From positions 1 to 44,428 of the forward strand of contig NZ_LIRK01000261.1 in the NCBI RefSeq assembly GCF_001419765.1: 44,428 nucleotides of DNA. Reading direction: 5' to 3'. A program made the position numbers and the translations under genes. A model generated the notes under the pieces. It did not search any database. It saw only the letters and a program-made list of their open reading frames with translations, and had not been told where the DNA came from. Shown one piece after another: positions 31,949-39,709 of the stretch; positions within the stretch are counted from its first letter, which is position 1, and each line of letters starts with the position of its first letter. This DNA comes from Streptomyces torulosus. GTDB taxonomy: Bacteria > Actinomycetota > Actinomycetes > Streptomycetales > Streptomycetaceae.

Positions 31949-33919
31949 GTGAAATTCAGCGGAAGAATTCCCGCCGTCATCCCGGAAAGGATCACCTCCG
32001 CGGTGTTCGGTCCGGCTCCGGTCGGCCGGGAACGCGCCATCGGCATGTCCGAGCGGCTGGCCGCCGTGTCCAGCCTGCAGTCCTCGCTGGAGTACTTGAG
32101 CCGGCGGAAGGACATCGAGAAGGGAGGCATGAACGACTGGGAGGTCGCCCGGCAGAACCTGGCCGCGGCCGGCCCGCTGACGCGCAGGCTGGTCGACGGG
32201 GTCAGCGGGGTGCGGACCACCACGGCCCTGCATCTCGCCCGCTCCGCCGTGTCCCTCGGCATGTTGCTGCCCGGGGACTCCCGCTGGCGGGGCGCCGGCA
32301 ACGTCTTCCTCGGCGCGTCGTCGGCGCTGCTCTCCCCCCGCCACCACTACGGCGGCGACGGCTCCGACCAGGTCGCCACCCTGGTCCAACTGGCCACCGG
32401 CGCGGCCCGTCTGGTGCCCTCGCCCGCGGCCAAGGACGCGCTGCTGTGGTACGCCGCTCTCCAGGGCAACCTGGCGTACGCGGTCTCCGGCTGGGTGAAG
32501 CTGTTCGGCAGGCCCTGGCGGGACGCCTCCGCGCTCGGCGGGGTGATGCGCACCCGGACGTACGGGCACGACGGGATGTACCGGTGGACGCAGGAGCACC
32601 CGAGGACCACCAAGGTGCTCACGCACAGCGTGCTCGCACTGGAGTGCCTCTTCCCCCTGGTATACGCCCGCGGCGGCCGACTGACCCGCTCCATGATCAC
32701 GAGTGCCGCCGCGTTCCATGTGGCCAACGGCTACTTCATGGGCCTCAGCCGGTTCGTGACCGCGTTCCCCGCGTTCCACCCCCTGGTCGCCTACACCACC
32801 ACGCCCCGGTCCCACCCGGCCGTCGCCGGCCGTGACGACCGGGCCCTGGCTGTCGCGGCCACCGCCCTCGCCGGCGCCACGACGGCCGCCGCCGTCACCG
32901 CCGTACGGCGTCGGCTGCGCACCACGGAGGGCTGGCACACCTCCCGCACGCTGACCACCCGGTACGGCAACCGGCTCCAGTACGAGGAGTACTCGCCGGG
33001 CGCCCCCGACCAGCCGGTGTTCGTGCTGGCGAGCGGACTGCTGTCGACGAGCGAGCACTACGCGTGGATCGCCGAGCGACTGGCCCACGAGACCCGGTAC
33101 GGGGTGGTCGTCTACGCCCGCGCCGGATACGCGGGCAGCCACCGCCGGGCGACCACCGGGTTCCGGCTGGCGGAGTCCGTGCACGACCTCGTCGACCTTG
33201 TGAACGGCGCCGTCGCCCCGCACCGCCGTGTGATCCTCGTCGGCCACTCGATCGGTGGCGAACTCGCCCGCCGCGCCGCCCGCCACCTGGGCGACCGTCT
33301 GGCGGGCATCGTCTACCTGGACTCCTCCCACCCCGGTCAGTTCACCAGTGGTCTGGGCACCATCGAGCGGGGCCTGGCCGGCAACTTCTCCGCCGTCAGC
33401 CGGGCGCTGCGGCTCGGCACGGGTCTCCTCCTCACCCGTCCGGCCTGGATCGATGAACTGCCGTACGCCTACCGGAAGAAGGTGTTCGCGCAAGTCGGGG
33501 ACGCGCGGATGTGGGAGGCCGCGCGCCGCGAATGGAAGGCGATACGGGACGACTTCGGCTCCTTCACGGGTGCGCTCGCCCGGATCGAGGGCGTGCCGGC
33601 GCTGGTGGTCTCCGCCCAGCGGACCGTGGACCGCAACCCCGAACAGCTGCTGCTCCACCGGGAACTCGTCGAGGCCCATGTCGGGGCGCGCACCGAGAGC
33701 GTGGTCGTGGAGGGAGCCACCCACGAGAGCATGCTGATCAACGCCCGCCACGCGAACCAGGTGACGGACCGCGTCATCGCGTTCTTCGAGGGCGTCTCCC
33801 CCACCGCCGCGCCGGCCTCCGCCACTCCCTCCGCCGGCGCCGCGTCGTCCAGTTCCTCCGCTTCCTCCACCGTCGCGCGCCCTGCTCGGGCCGTCTCCCG
33901 GAAGGAGGCCGCCCGATGA
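31949..33919 (+). CDS. HTTM-like membrane domain fused to alpha/beta hydrolase
   Basis: This is a 656-residue fusion. Residues about 85-285 resemble the HTTM domain (horizontally transferred transmembrane, related to gamma-glutamyl carboxylase and SdpB): SPRHHYGGDGSDQVATLVQL, LQGNLAYAVSGWVKLFGRPW, LALECLFPLVYARGGRLTRS and AAAFHVANGYFMGLSRFV. A helix at 299-318 links to an alpha/beta hydrolase (about 335-615) with nucleophile Ser434 in VGHSIGGELA, likely Asp561 and His592 in GATHESML, so the triad is intact. The tail is Ser/Ala-rich. GTG 31949 follows AAAGAGAGA. The next gene overlaps by ATGA. In B. subtilis the HTTM protein SdpB matures the SDP toxin; a maturation role here, with the hydrolase as peptidase or esterase, is inferred. 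Confidence 0.85.
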   Translation: MKFSGRIPAVIPERITSAVFGPAPVGRERAIGMSERLAAVSSLQSSLEYLSRRKDIEKGGMNDWEVARQNLAAAGPLTRRLVDGVSGVRTTTALHLARSAVSLGMLLPGDSRWRGAGNVFLGASSALLSPRHHYGGDGSDQVATLVQLATGAARLVPSPAAKDALLWYAALQGNLAYAVSGWVKLFGRPWRDASALGGVMRTRTYGHDGMYRWTQEHPRTTKVLTHSVLALECLFPLVYARGGRLTRSMITSAAAFHVANGYFMGLSRFVTAFPAFHPLVAYTTTPRSHPAVAGRDDRALAVAATALAGATTAAAVTAVRRRLRTTEGWHTSRTLTTRYGNRLQYEEYSPGAPDQPVFVLASGLLSTSEHYAWIAERLAHETRYGVVVYARAGYAGSHRRATTGFRLAESVHDLVDLVNGAVAPHRRVILVGHSIGGELARRAARHLGDRLAGIVYLDSSHPGQFTSGLGTIERGLAGNFSAVSRALRLGTGLLLTRPAWIDELPYAYRKKVFAQVGDARMWEAARREWKAIRDDFGSFTGALARIEGVPALVVSAQRTVDRNPEQLLLHRELVEAHVGARTESVVVEGATHESMLINARHANQVTDRVIAFFEGVSPTAAPASATPSAGAASSSSSASSTVARPARAVSRKEAAR

Positions 33920-34548
33920 GGTCCCTGCCCCGTCCGCGGTTGAGGGACGTCCTCACCGGAGAGGGCGCCCCCTGGCGGATCGCCGGTGCCGCCGTGCTGC
34001 TGCTCACCCTCGCCGGGCAGCACCCGCACCACGACTTCAGCAGGGTCCGGGCCCGCGACCACTTCTCGCTGCTGCCGAACTGGCGGTTCTTCGCCCCGAA
34101 CCCCGCCATGTTCGACTACCACTTCCTGTACCGCACGGTGAGCGGCGACGGCTCGGCCTCCACCTGGCGCGACTCCAGCGGCATCGAGGACCGCAAGCCG
34201 CTGCACCTCGTCTGGTTCCCGACCCGCCGCGCCGACAAGTCCGTCTTCGACGCCTGCCAGGAGATCCTGCCCCGCCTCGAACTGGGTTTCGCGGCCGCCG
34301 CGCAGACCCCGGGCTACCGGCTGATCACCGAGCACGTCCGCTCCCGCATCGCCGCCGAGGAAGCGCCGGGGCACGACGTCAGGGGCTTCCAGTTCGCGCT
34401 GGCCTCCGGCACCGGCTACGACCTGCGCCAGGACCCCCGGCTGATGTTCGTCTCCCCGTTCGTCCCGCTCGACCCGCACGCCCCGAGCACTCCGCTCACC
34501 CCGACCAACACGGCGTCCACCAGGACCGAGACCGAAGTGAGGGCCTGA
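33916..34548 (+). CDS. One-helix protein with NWRFFAPNP motif (DUF5819-like), probable HTTM partner
   Basis: This is a 210-residue protein. ATG 33916 overlaps the previous stop and has GGAAGGAGG upstream. One membrane helix (about 20-34, WRIAGAAVLLLTLAG) is followed by HFSLLPNWRFFAPNPAMFDY (49-68) and a mostly outer domain with LHLVWFPTRR and FVSPFVPLD. The W-x-F-F-A-P-N-P motif resembles DUF5819 proteins, which I recall being encoded beside HTTM proteins, and is reminiscent of the Trp/Phe-Phe motif of SdpA, the partner of SdpB. It therefore probably works with the HTTM-hydrolase on the peptide at the membrane. Function in this pathway is inferred; the family assignment is moderate. Confidence 0.75.
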   Translation: MRSLPRPRLRDVLTGEGAPWRIAGAAVLLLTLAGQHPHHDFSRVRARDHFSLLPNWRFFAPNPAMFDYHFLYRTVSGDGSASTWRDSSGIEDRKPLHLVWFPTRRADKSVFDACQEILPRLELGFAAAAQTPGYRLITEHVRSRIAAEEAPGHDVRGFQFALASGTGYDLRQDPRLMFVSPFVPLDPHAPSTPLTPTNTASTRTETEVRA

Positions 34549-34550
34549 CC

Positions 34551-34676
34551 ATGAGCCTCGACAACCCCTTCTTCCTCAGCGGCCTCGTGCTGATCGGACT
34601 GGGCTTCATCCGGGCGGCGTTCCTGTACGCCCAGGTCGTCCGGGAGCGCAAGCAGGACGGGAGTGACGCCGAGTGA
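34551..34676 (+). CDS. 41-residue single-helix membrane peptide
   Basis: This short gene reads MSLDNPFFLSGLVLIGLGFI, then RAAFLYAQVVRERKQDGSDAE. It starts two bases after the previous stop (GCCTGACCATG) and its stop overlaps the exporter start (GTGA), so it is translationally coupled on both sides and is very unlikely to be chance. One membrane helix with a charged, probably cytoplasmic, tail is predicted. It could be an immunity peptide, a small subunit of the exporter or maturation complex, or a second secreted peptide. Confidence 0.75.
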   Translation: MSLDNPFFLSGLVLIGLGFIRAAFLYAQVVRERKQDGSDAE

Positions 34677-36508
34677 GCCCCGCCGGCCCGCGGCCCGCGG
34701 CCAGGCCGCGGGCCGTGCACCGGGCGGTTCCCCAGCTCCATCTGCATCTGCTGTGGGGCAAGGGCGCCAAGCCCTGGCAGGCCCTCGGCCGCCACCGCGG
34801 CCTGATCGGACTCGGCATCGTGCTGGGCCTGTTGGGCGCCGCGGCCTCCCTGGCCCAGCCCGCGGTGATCGGCGCCCTGGTCGCCTCCGTGGAGCAGGGG
34901 CGGCCGGTGACGGAGCCCATCATGATCGCCGCGGCGCTGTTCCTCGCCGACGCGGTGCTCGGCGCGCTCCACTCGTACGTCATCGGGCTGGCCGGGGAGA
35001 ACATCGTCTACGACATCCGCAGCACCCTCGCCTCCCGGTTGCTGCGCTCCCGGTTCCGGGCGTACAGCGGCTGGAAGCAGGGCGACGTGTTCGCCCGGAT
35101 GGTCAGCGACACCCTCCTGGCCCGCACCACCATGACGCACGCCGTCGACAGCATCATCCAGAACGGCTTCCTGGTCGTCGGCGGTATCGCGCTGATGGCG
35201 TGGGTCGACGAGATCCTGCTCCTCGCCACGCTCGGCTGTCTCGGTGTCACCAGCGTCATCTCGCTGTGGCTGGCGCGCGGGGTGCGGAAGGTGTCGATCA
35301 CCAACCAGACCGACACCGGCAACTTCGGCTCGGCGCTGATGCGGGTACTGGGTGCGATGCCGACCGTGAAGGCGTCCCGCGCGGAGGCCCGTGAGGCCGA
35401 GGGCATCGCGGACATCGCCCGGCAGGCCCGCCGGTCCGGGATCAAGGTGACGGTGCTGTCGTCGCTGCTGGACCCCACGATGAGCATCGGCACCCAGCTC
35501 GCCCTCACCGTCGTCATCGCCCTGGGCGCGGCCCGTACGGCGACCGGCGACATGAGCGCCGCCGATCTGACGTCGTTCATCCTCTACCTGTTCTATCTGG
35601 TGGCCCCGCTGCTGACGCTGTTCACGTCCATCGCCCAGTTCCAGGTGGGTCGGGCGTCGATCGACCGGCTGGCGGAGCTGGGCCGGATCGAGGTGGAGGG
35701 CGACCGGCGGACGGATCGGCCGGCCGAGCGGAAGCGGGGCGGCCGCCCCACCCGGTCCGCGTACGACGGCGGCCTCGCCTTCGACCGGGTGACGTTCGCC
35801 TACCCCGGCAGCGACAAGGTCGTCCTGGACGACGTGTCCTTCGGGGTGCCCGCCACCGGACTCACCGCCGTCGTCGGCCCGTCCGGCGCCGGCAAGAGCA
35901 CCGTCTTCCAGCTCATCGAGCGCCTCTTCGACCCGCTGGCCGGCGCGATCCGCATCGACGGCACGGACATCACCGAGCTGCCGCTGAACCAGCTGCGGTC
36001 CATCGTGGGCTACGTCGACCAGGACCACACCCTGCTGCGGGGCACCGTCCGGGAGAACCTCACCTACAGCGCGCCCGACGCGGGCGACAAGGACATCGCC
36101 GAGGCGCTGCGCATGGCCAACCTGACCGAGGTGATCGCCGCGCTGCCGCAGGGCCTGGACACCGAACTCGGCGACCGGGGCGCGGGGTTGTCGGGCGGTC
36201 AGCGCCAACGCCTCGCGATCGCCCGGACGTTGCTCCAGGCACCCCGGTTCCTGCTGCTGGACGAGGCCACCGCCAACCTGGACAGCGAGTCGGAGAACGC
36301 GCTGCGCGACAGCATCGCCATGATCTCCGACTTCTGCGCGGTCATCGCCATCGCCCACCGGCTGTCCACCGTCACCGAGGCCCGGCGGATCGTGGTGCTC
36401 GAACAGGGCCGCGTGCACGCCGTCGGCACCCATGAGGAACTCCACCGCCACAGCGACCTCTACCGCCGGCTCGCCCGGCTCCAGGAGCTCAGCGACGTGG
36501 CGCCCTGA
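34673..36508 (+). CDS. ABC exporter, fused membrane and ATPase domains
   Basis: This is a 611-residue type I exporter half-transporter, expected to work as a homodimer. Residues 40-325 form six membrane helices; the ATPase (about 367-605) has Walker A GPSGAGKST (402-410), Q-loop YVDQDHTLLRGTVRENL, signature LSGGQ (506-510), Walker B FLLLDEATANLD and H-loop AHRLSTVTEA. There is no N-terminal C39 peptidase domain, so leader cleavage must be done by another protein. GTG 34673 overlaps the 41-residue peptide gene. It is the natural candidate to export the alanine-rich peptide, or to protect the producer. Confidence 0.95.
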   Translation: MSPAGPRPAARPRAVHRAVPQLHLHLLWGKGAKPWQALGRHRGLIGLGIVLGLLGAAASLAQPAVIGALVASVEQGRPVTEPIMIAAALFLADAVLGALHSYVIGLAGENIVYDIRSTLASRLLRSRFRAYSGWKQGDVFARMVSDTLLARTTMTHAVDSIIQNGFLVVGGIALMAWVDEILLLATLGCLGVTSVISLWLARGVRKVSITNQTDTGNFGSALMRVLGAMPTVKASRAEAREAEGIADIARQARRSGIKVTVLSSLLDPTMSIGTQLALTVVIALGAARTATGDMSAADLTSFILYLFYLVAPLLTLFTSIAQFQVGRASIDRLAELGRIEVEGDRRTDRPAERKRGGRPTRSAYDGGLAFDRVTFAYPGSDKVVLDDVSFGVPATGLTAVVGPSGAGKSTVFQLIERLFDPLAGAIRIDGTDITELPLNQLRSIVGYVDQDHTLLRGTVRENLTYSAPDAGDKDIAEALRMANLTEVIAALPQGLDTELGDRGAGLSGGQRQRLAIARTLLQAPRFLLLDEATANLDSESENALRDSIAMISDFCAVIAIAHRLSTVTEARRIVVLEQGRVHAVGTHEELHRHSDLYRRLARLQELSDVAP

Positions 36509-36548
36509 CCCGAACCCCCGGGAGACGTCATCCCGACAGGAGAAGCCC

Positions 36549-36740
36549 GTGAACGACTTTCTGCTCATCCCGTCCGTGGTGGCCCTCGGCATCGTCGGCT
36601 TCCTCATCGCCACCCGGGCCGTCAGCGCCCCCGCCGTCATCGGGGTCGCGCTCGTGGTGCTGTGGGGCGCCTGCTCCCAGGCCAGAGGCAACGCGCACGC
36701 CAGGAACACCCCGTCCAAGAAGCGGAGGCACCACCCATGA
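36549..36740 (+). CDS. 63-residue two-helix membrane peptide
   Basis: GTG 36549 follows AGGAGAAG. The product has two hydrophobic helices (LLIPSVVALGIVGFLIA and AVIGVALVVLWGAC) and a strongly basic tail (KKRRHHP). Its stop overlaps the methyltransferase start (ATGA). Small basic two-helix membrane proteins next to peptide exporters are often immunity proteins, but nothing here proves it. I do not recognise a family. Confidence 0.78.
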   Translation: MNDFLLIPSVVALGIVGFLIATRAVSAPAVIGVALVVLWGACSQARGNAHARNTPSKKRRHHP

Positions 36741-37615
36741 GCACGACATCAACCACGACCAGGACATCGACCACGGCATCCCGGGCGTCCGCCGCCGGCC
36801 CGTCCCCCGCGCCGGCTCCCGCGGTGTCCGGACCGTCCGCCGCCGGCTCGGCCGGCATCGTCGCCGACATCGGCTACGGCCGGCAGTTCGACGGCTGGTA
36901 CCACCGGCTGTTCCCCGACGACGCCTCCGTCCTCACCGAGGTGGAGCGCCTGGTCGCCCTCCACCCCGACCCGGCCTCGGGGACCGTCGAGTTCGGGGTC
37001 GGCACCGGGCGGATCGCGCTCCCCCTGTCCCGCCGGGTCGGCCGGGTCACCGGCGTCGACTCCTCCCCCGAGATGCTCGACGTGCTGCGCCGGGCCCGCA
37101 CCGACGACACCCCCGTGGAGCCCGTGCACGCCGACATCTGCGTCTACACCGACGACCGCACGGTGGGGCTCGTCTACTGCGTGTGCGCCACCCTGTCGAT
37201 GCTGCTCACACCCGAGGAGCAGCAGCAGGCGGTGCGCCGGGCCGCCGAGCTGCTGGCCCCCGGCGGCAGGCTCGTCATCGAGACCCACAACAAGCCGGCC
37301 GTGGTCGAGCTGCACGAGGGGCGCAGCCGTGCCACGTACTTCACGCCCTACCCGGAGCCCAACACCGGGCTCCAGAGCCACTCCCAGCTGCTGCCCGAGT
37401 CGCTGTGGCACCTCGCCCACGTCTGGTACGAGTCCGACGGCACGACCCGGGTCGGCACCGAGGTCTCACGGCTGACCTCGCCGGAGGAGATGGACGCCTA
37501 CGCCCGCGCCGCCGGTCTGGAGCCGGAGTCCCGCTTCGGGGACTGGCCCGCCGACGCGGAGCCGTACGGGCCGCGATCACCGCTGGCGATCTGCACGTAC
37601 GTCAAGCGGCGGTGA
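36737..37615 (+). CDS. Class I SAM-dependent methyltransferase
   Basis: This is a 292-residue enzyme transferring a methyl group from S-adenosylmethionine. After a 40-residue Ser/Thr/Ala/Pro-rich tail, IVADIGYGRQFDGWYHRLFP leads to motif I VEFGVGTGRIALPLSRRV (about 89-106), the acidic ribose contact in VTGVDSSPEMLDVL, motif II-like VGLVYCVCATLSMLL and LLAPGGRLVIETH. The substrate is not readable from sequence; as the last gene of the cassette, overlapping the 63-residue peptide gene, it may methylate the mature peptide (terminus or side chain). ATG 36737 has GGAGG upstream. A long terminator follows. Confidence 0.92.
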   Translation: MSTTSTTTRTSTTASRASAAGPSPAPAPAVSGPSAAGSAGIVADIGYGRQFDGWYHRLFPDDASVLTEVERLVALHPDPASGTVEFGVGTGRIALPLSRRVGRVTGVDSSPEMLDVLRRARTDDTPVEPVHADICVYTDDRTVGLVYCVCATLSMLLTPEEQQQAVRRAAELLAPGGRLVIETHNKPAVVELHEGRSRATYFTPYPEPNTGLQSHSQLLPESLWHLAHVWYESDGTTRVGTEVSRLTSPEEMDAYARAAGLEPESRFGDWPADAEPYGPRSPLAICTYVKRR

Positions 37616-37643
37616 GGGTCGAGGGCCCTGGTGAGGGCCCTCC

Positions 37644-37687
37644 GGGCGCCGGTCCGGCACGCCTCCCCCGTGCCGGGACCGGCGCCC
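37644..37687 (+). terminator. Terminator ending the peptide cassette
   Basis: GGGCGCCGGTCCGGCAC (37644-37660) pairs with GTGCCGGGACCGGCGCCC (37670-37687) over 17 bp with one bulged G and a nine-base loop, 28 bases past the methyltransferase stop. Confidence 0.82.
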
Positions 37688-37718
37688 GTTCCGCTGCCCC
37701 CGTGTGTGACGCATGTGT

Positions 37719-37962
37719 TCCGAACATCGTCGGCCGGTACTCCGGCCACCCGGCCGTCATCGGCTTCCAGGTGTGGGTCGACAACAGCCCCACGGGCAGC
37801 TGGAACCTGGTGAAGACCTCCGACGGGTCCTACCGGCTCCAGTCGGTCAAGAGCACCGGTCTGTACCTGACCGGCGCGTCCGCGGGGGCACCGCTCACCT
37901 CCAGACCTCCACCGGGGACGGCTCGCAGGAGTGGGAGCTGGTCGAGTGGCCCGCGGGGAGAC
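37719..37962 (+). pseudogene. Relic of a ricin-type lectin / carbohydrate-binding domain, frameshifted
   Basis: One frame reads RYSGHPAVIGFQVWVDNSP, WNLVKTSDGSYRLQSVKS and TGLYLTGASAGAPLT; a one-base deletion near 37898 moves the continuation LQTSTGDGSQEWELVEW to another frame. Together these form one repeat of a ricin-B-like module as found at the C-terminus of secreted Streptomyces glycosidases. No catalytic domain, start or signal peptide lies upstream; the terminator of the peptide cassette is directly before it. The region 37616-37992 otherwise holds nothing I can support. Confidence 0.72.
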
Positions 37963-37992
37963 TGCCTGCGAGGCGGGGCGCCGGTGCGGGCC

Positions 37993-38472
37993 TCAGTCGT
38001 CCGGGCCCGGGAGGCGGTCGTCGGGCACGATGTGCACGGCGGCCTCCTCCGCGCCCGCCGCTCCGCCGTCGATGCCCTCGTCCTCGGCGACGAGTTCCTT
38101 CGTGGTGTCGGGGTGCGCGCCCTCGTCCGGTGCCACGAGGCGACCGGCACGATCGGCGCCGGCCTCCGGGTCGACGGGCTCGCCCTCACCGCCGGGAAGG
38201 TCGCCGACGCCGTCGCCGGGCGGGACCGTCACATCGGGGACCTCCTGACGCAGTCGTTCGTCGAGGGACTCGCCCTCGTGCTGCTCGGCGGCCGTGGTGC
38301 CGGTCCTGGAGACGCCCAGTGGCCTCTCGGGCGGGGAGTAGCCCTCGTCCAGCATGTCGTCGTAGGTGCGCTCGTCGACCGCGTCCTGGAGATCCAGCGG
38401 GGCGGCGTCCTCCTGCTCCTCGTTGCCGCCGGTGGGCTGGTAGGCGTCGGTCGCCGGGGTCTCTTCGCTCAT
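37993..38472 (-). CDS. DUF5709 family acidic protein
   Basis: This is a 159-residue, highly acidic, disordered cytoplasmic protein (YDDMLDEGYSPPERPLGVSR, ESLDERLRQEVPDV) matching the DUF5709 pattern common in Streptomyces. ATG 38472 has GGGAGG at good spacing; the frame upstream to 38871 is only open by base composition. Function unknown; such proteins often belong to stress regulons. It is divergent from the DUF6480 gene across a 190-base gap. Confidence 0.85.
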   Translation of the reverse strand: MSEETPATDAYQPTGGNEEQEDAAPLDLQDAVDERTYDDMLDEGYSPPERPLGVSRTGTTAAEQHEGESLDERLRQEVPDVTVPPGDGVGDLPGGEGEPVDPEAGADRAGRLVAPDEGAHPDTTKELVAEDEGIDGGAAGAEEAAVHIVPDDRLPGPDD

Positions 38473-38554
38473 GGTCGCCTCCCGCTGACGGTGACTGGTT
38501 CCTGTCCCCGTGCGGAGTACCGAGGAGCGGCGGTGTGACACCCCTGTCGCAGCT

Positions 38555-38579
38555 GTTTCGCCGGGTGCACCGGGGAAAC
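38555..38579. promoter_or_regulatory. Imperfect palindrome in the DUF5709/DUF6480 divergent region
   Basis: GTTTC-GCCGG-GTGCA-CCGGG-GAAAC pairs at 9 of 12 positions around its centre. GTTT followed after about 15 bases by GGGAAA also weakly resembles a stress-sigma (SigB-type) promoter. Tentative. Confidence 0.3.
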
Positions 38580-38662
38580 CCGGACCTCGTCCTCCCCACC
38601 CCTCACGAGGATGAGGACCGTGGGTGAGGGAAGTGACAGGGCGAGCGGGAGGAGGGTCTGCC

Positions 38663-38896
38663 ATGACGAGCCCTGACCCCGAGCCGAACCGGACCACCGG
38701 CCTGGAACCGGGTGGCGGAGTGCCCCCGGGTGAGACGCCGCCCGCCGAGGGCGGGACCTCCGGCGTCGCCCGTCCCGACCCGCCCGCTGTGCGGCGCAAG
38801 GGATGGGGTGCCCTGCCTCTCGTCCTTATCATCCTGCTCGCGGCGGTGATCGCGATCGGGCTGATCGGCATGGCGGTGGTACTGATCGTCCAGTGA
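38663..38896 (+). CDS. DUF6480 family small membrane protein
   Basis: This is a 77-residue protein. ATG 38663 is preceded by GGGAGGAGG. A Pro/Gly-rich cytoplasmic part (TTGLEPGGGVPPGETPPAEG) leads to one C-terminal membrane helix (LPLVLIILLAAVIAIGLIGM), the standard DUF6480 layout. Function unknown. An inverted repeat CCTCGTCCTC/GAGGATGAGG (38585-38616) lies in its leader. Confidence 0.85.
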   Translation: MTSPDPEPNRTTGLEPGGGVPPGETPPAEGGTSGVARPDPPAVRRKGWGALPLVLIILLAAVIAIGLIGMAVVLIVQ

Positions 38897-38989
38897 GGCG
38901 CGGCCCGTTCCCGGCGTCGGTCTGCCGCGTTTCCACGGGCCGCGGCCGGGGACCCGGACGCTGTGGTGGCCTATGGAGCAGAGGAACGG

Positions 38990-39709
38990 GTGCGGATGCC
39001 CGTTCTGCGGGCCGGATGGTCGACGCAGGCATTCGTGCACTGGCCGTTCCGTCCCGACCAGGTACAGGCCCTCCTGCCGGAGGGCCTGGAGGTGGACACG
39101 TACGAGGACACGGCGTGGGTGAGTCTCACGCCGTTCGTCATGGCCGACGTCCGCACGCCCGGCCTGCCCGCGTCGGCACGGGGGCTCCCGACGTTCGCGG
39201 AGACCAATCTGCGGACGTATGTGCGGACGCCGGACGGGCGGGACGGGCTGTGGTTCCTCTCCATCGAGGTGGGCTGCCCGCTGATGCTGGCGGCCCGTGC
39301 CTTCGGCGCCCCGTACCGGCTGGGCCGGCTGCGGACCTCGCGGGACCTGACGGCCGTGTCGTACGCCGGTGCCCGGTGGAGCGGCGGGGCGTCGTACCGT
39401 CTGGTGGTCCGTCCCGGTGAGCCGATCAGACCGGCCGAGCGGGACGTGTGGCTGACCTCGCGCTGGCGGGCGTACACCAGCCGGTTCGGCCGGATCTGGG
39501 AGACGCCCGTGGAGCACGAGCCCTGGCCGCTGTGCGAGGCCACCGTGGACGCGGTCGAGGAGACCCTCACGACGGCGGCGGGGCTTCCCGCGCCGGGCGC
39601 CGAGCCCCTCGCGCACTTCTCACCGGGGGTCAGGCACGTCCGGCTCGGGCGGCCCCGACCGTGCACGGCGGAGGTCGAGCGCGGCGGCGCTCGCGAGCGG
39701 AGCCGGTGA
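38990..39709 (+). CDS. YqjF-like DUF2071 family protein
   Basis: This is a protein of about 239 residues of the DUF2071/YqjF family: QAFVHWPFRPDQVQALLPEG, TYEDTAWVSLTPFVMADVR, FAETNLRTYVRTPDG and WFLSIEV. These proteins have an acetoacetate-decarboxylase-like barrel without a proven reaction. GTG 38990 has GAGG five bases upstream; ATG 38996 and GTG 38963 are alternatives. The last four bases overlap the next gene (GTGA), so the two are coupled. Confidence 0.85.
   Translation: MRMPVLRAGWSTQAFVHWPFRPDQVQALLPEGLEVDTYEDTAWVSLTPFVMADVRTPGLPASARGLPTFAETNLRTYVRTPDGRDGLWFLSIEVGCPLMLAARAFGAPYRLGRLRTSRDLTAVSYAGARWSGGASYRLVVRPGEPIRPAERDVWLTSRWRAYTSRFGRIWETPVEHEPWPLCEATVDAVEETLTTAAGLPAPGAEPLAHFSPGVRHVRLGRPRPCTAEVERGGARERSR

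Noticed and set aside
31511..37615. The peptide cassette as a daptide, lanthipeptide, lasso, sactipeptide or class II bacteriocin locus
   Set aside because: No aminotransferase, LanB/C/M, asparagine-synthase-like cyclase, radical SAM enzyme or C39 peptidase is present, and the peptide has no Cys and does not end in Thr.
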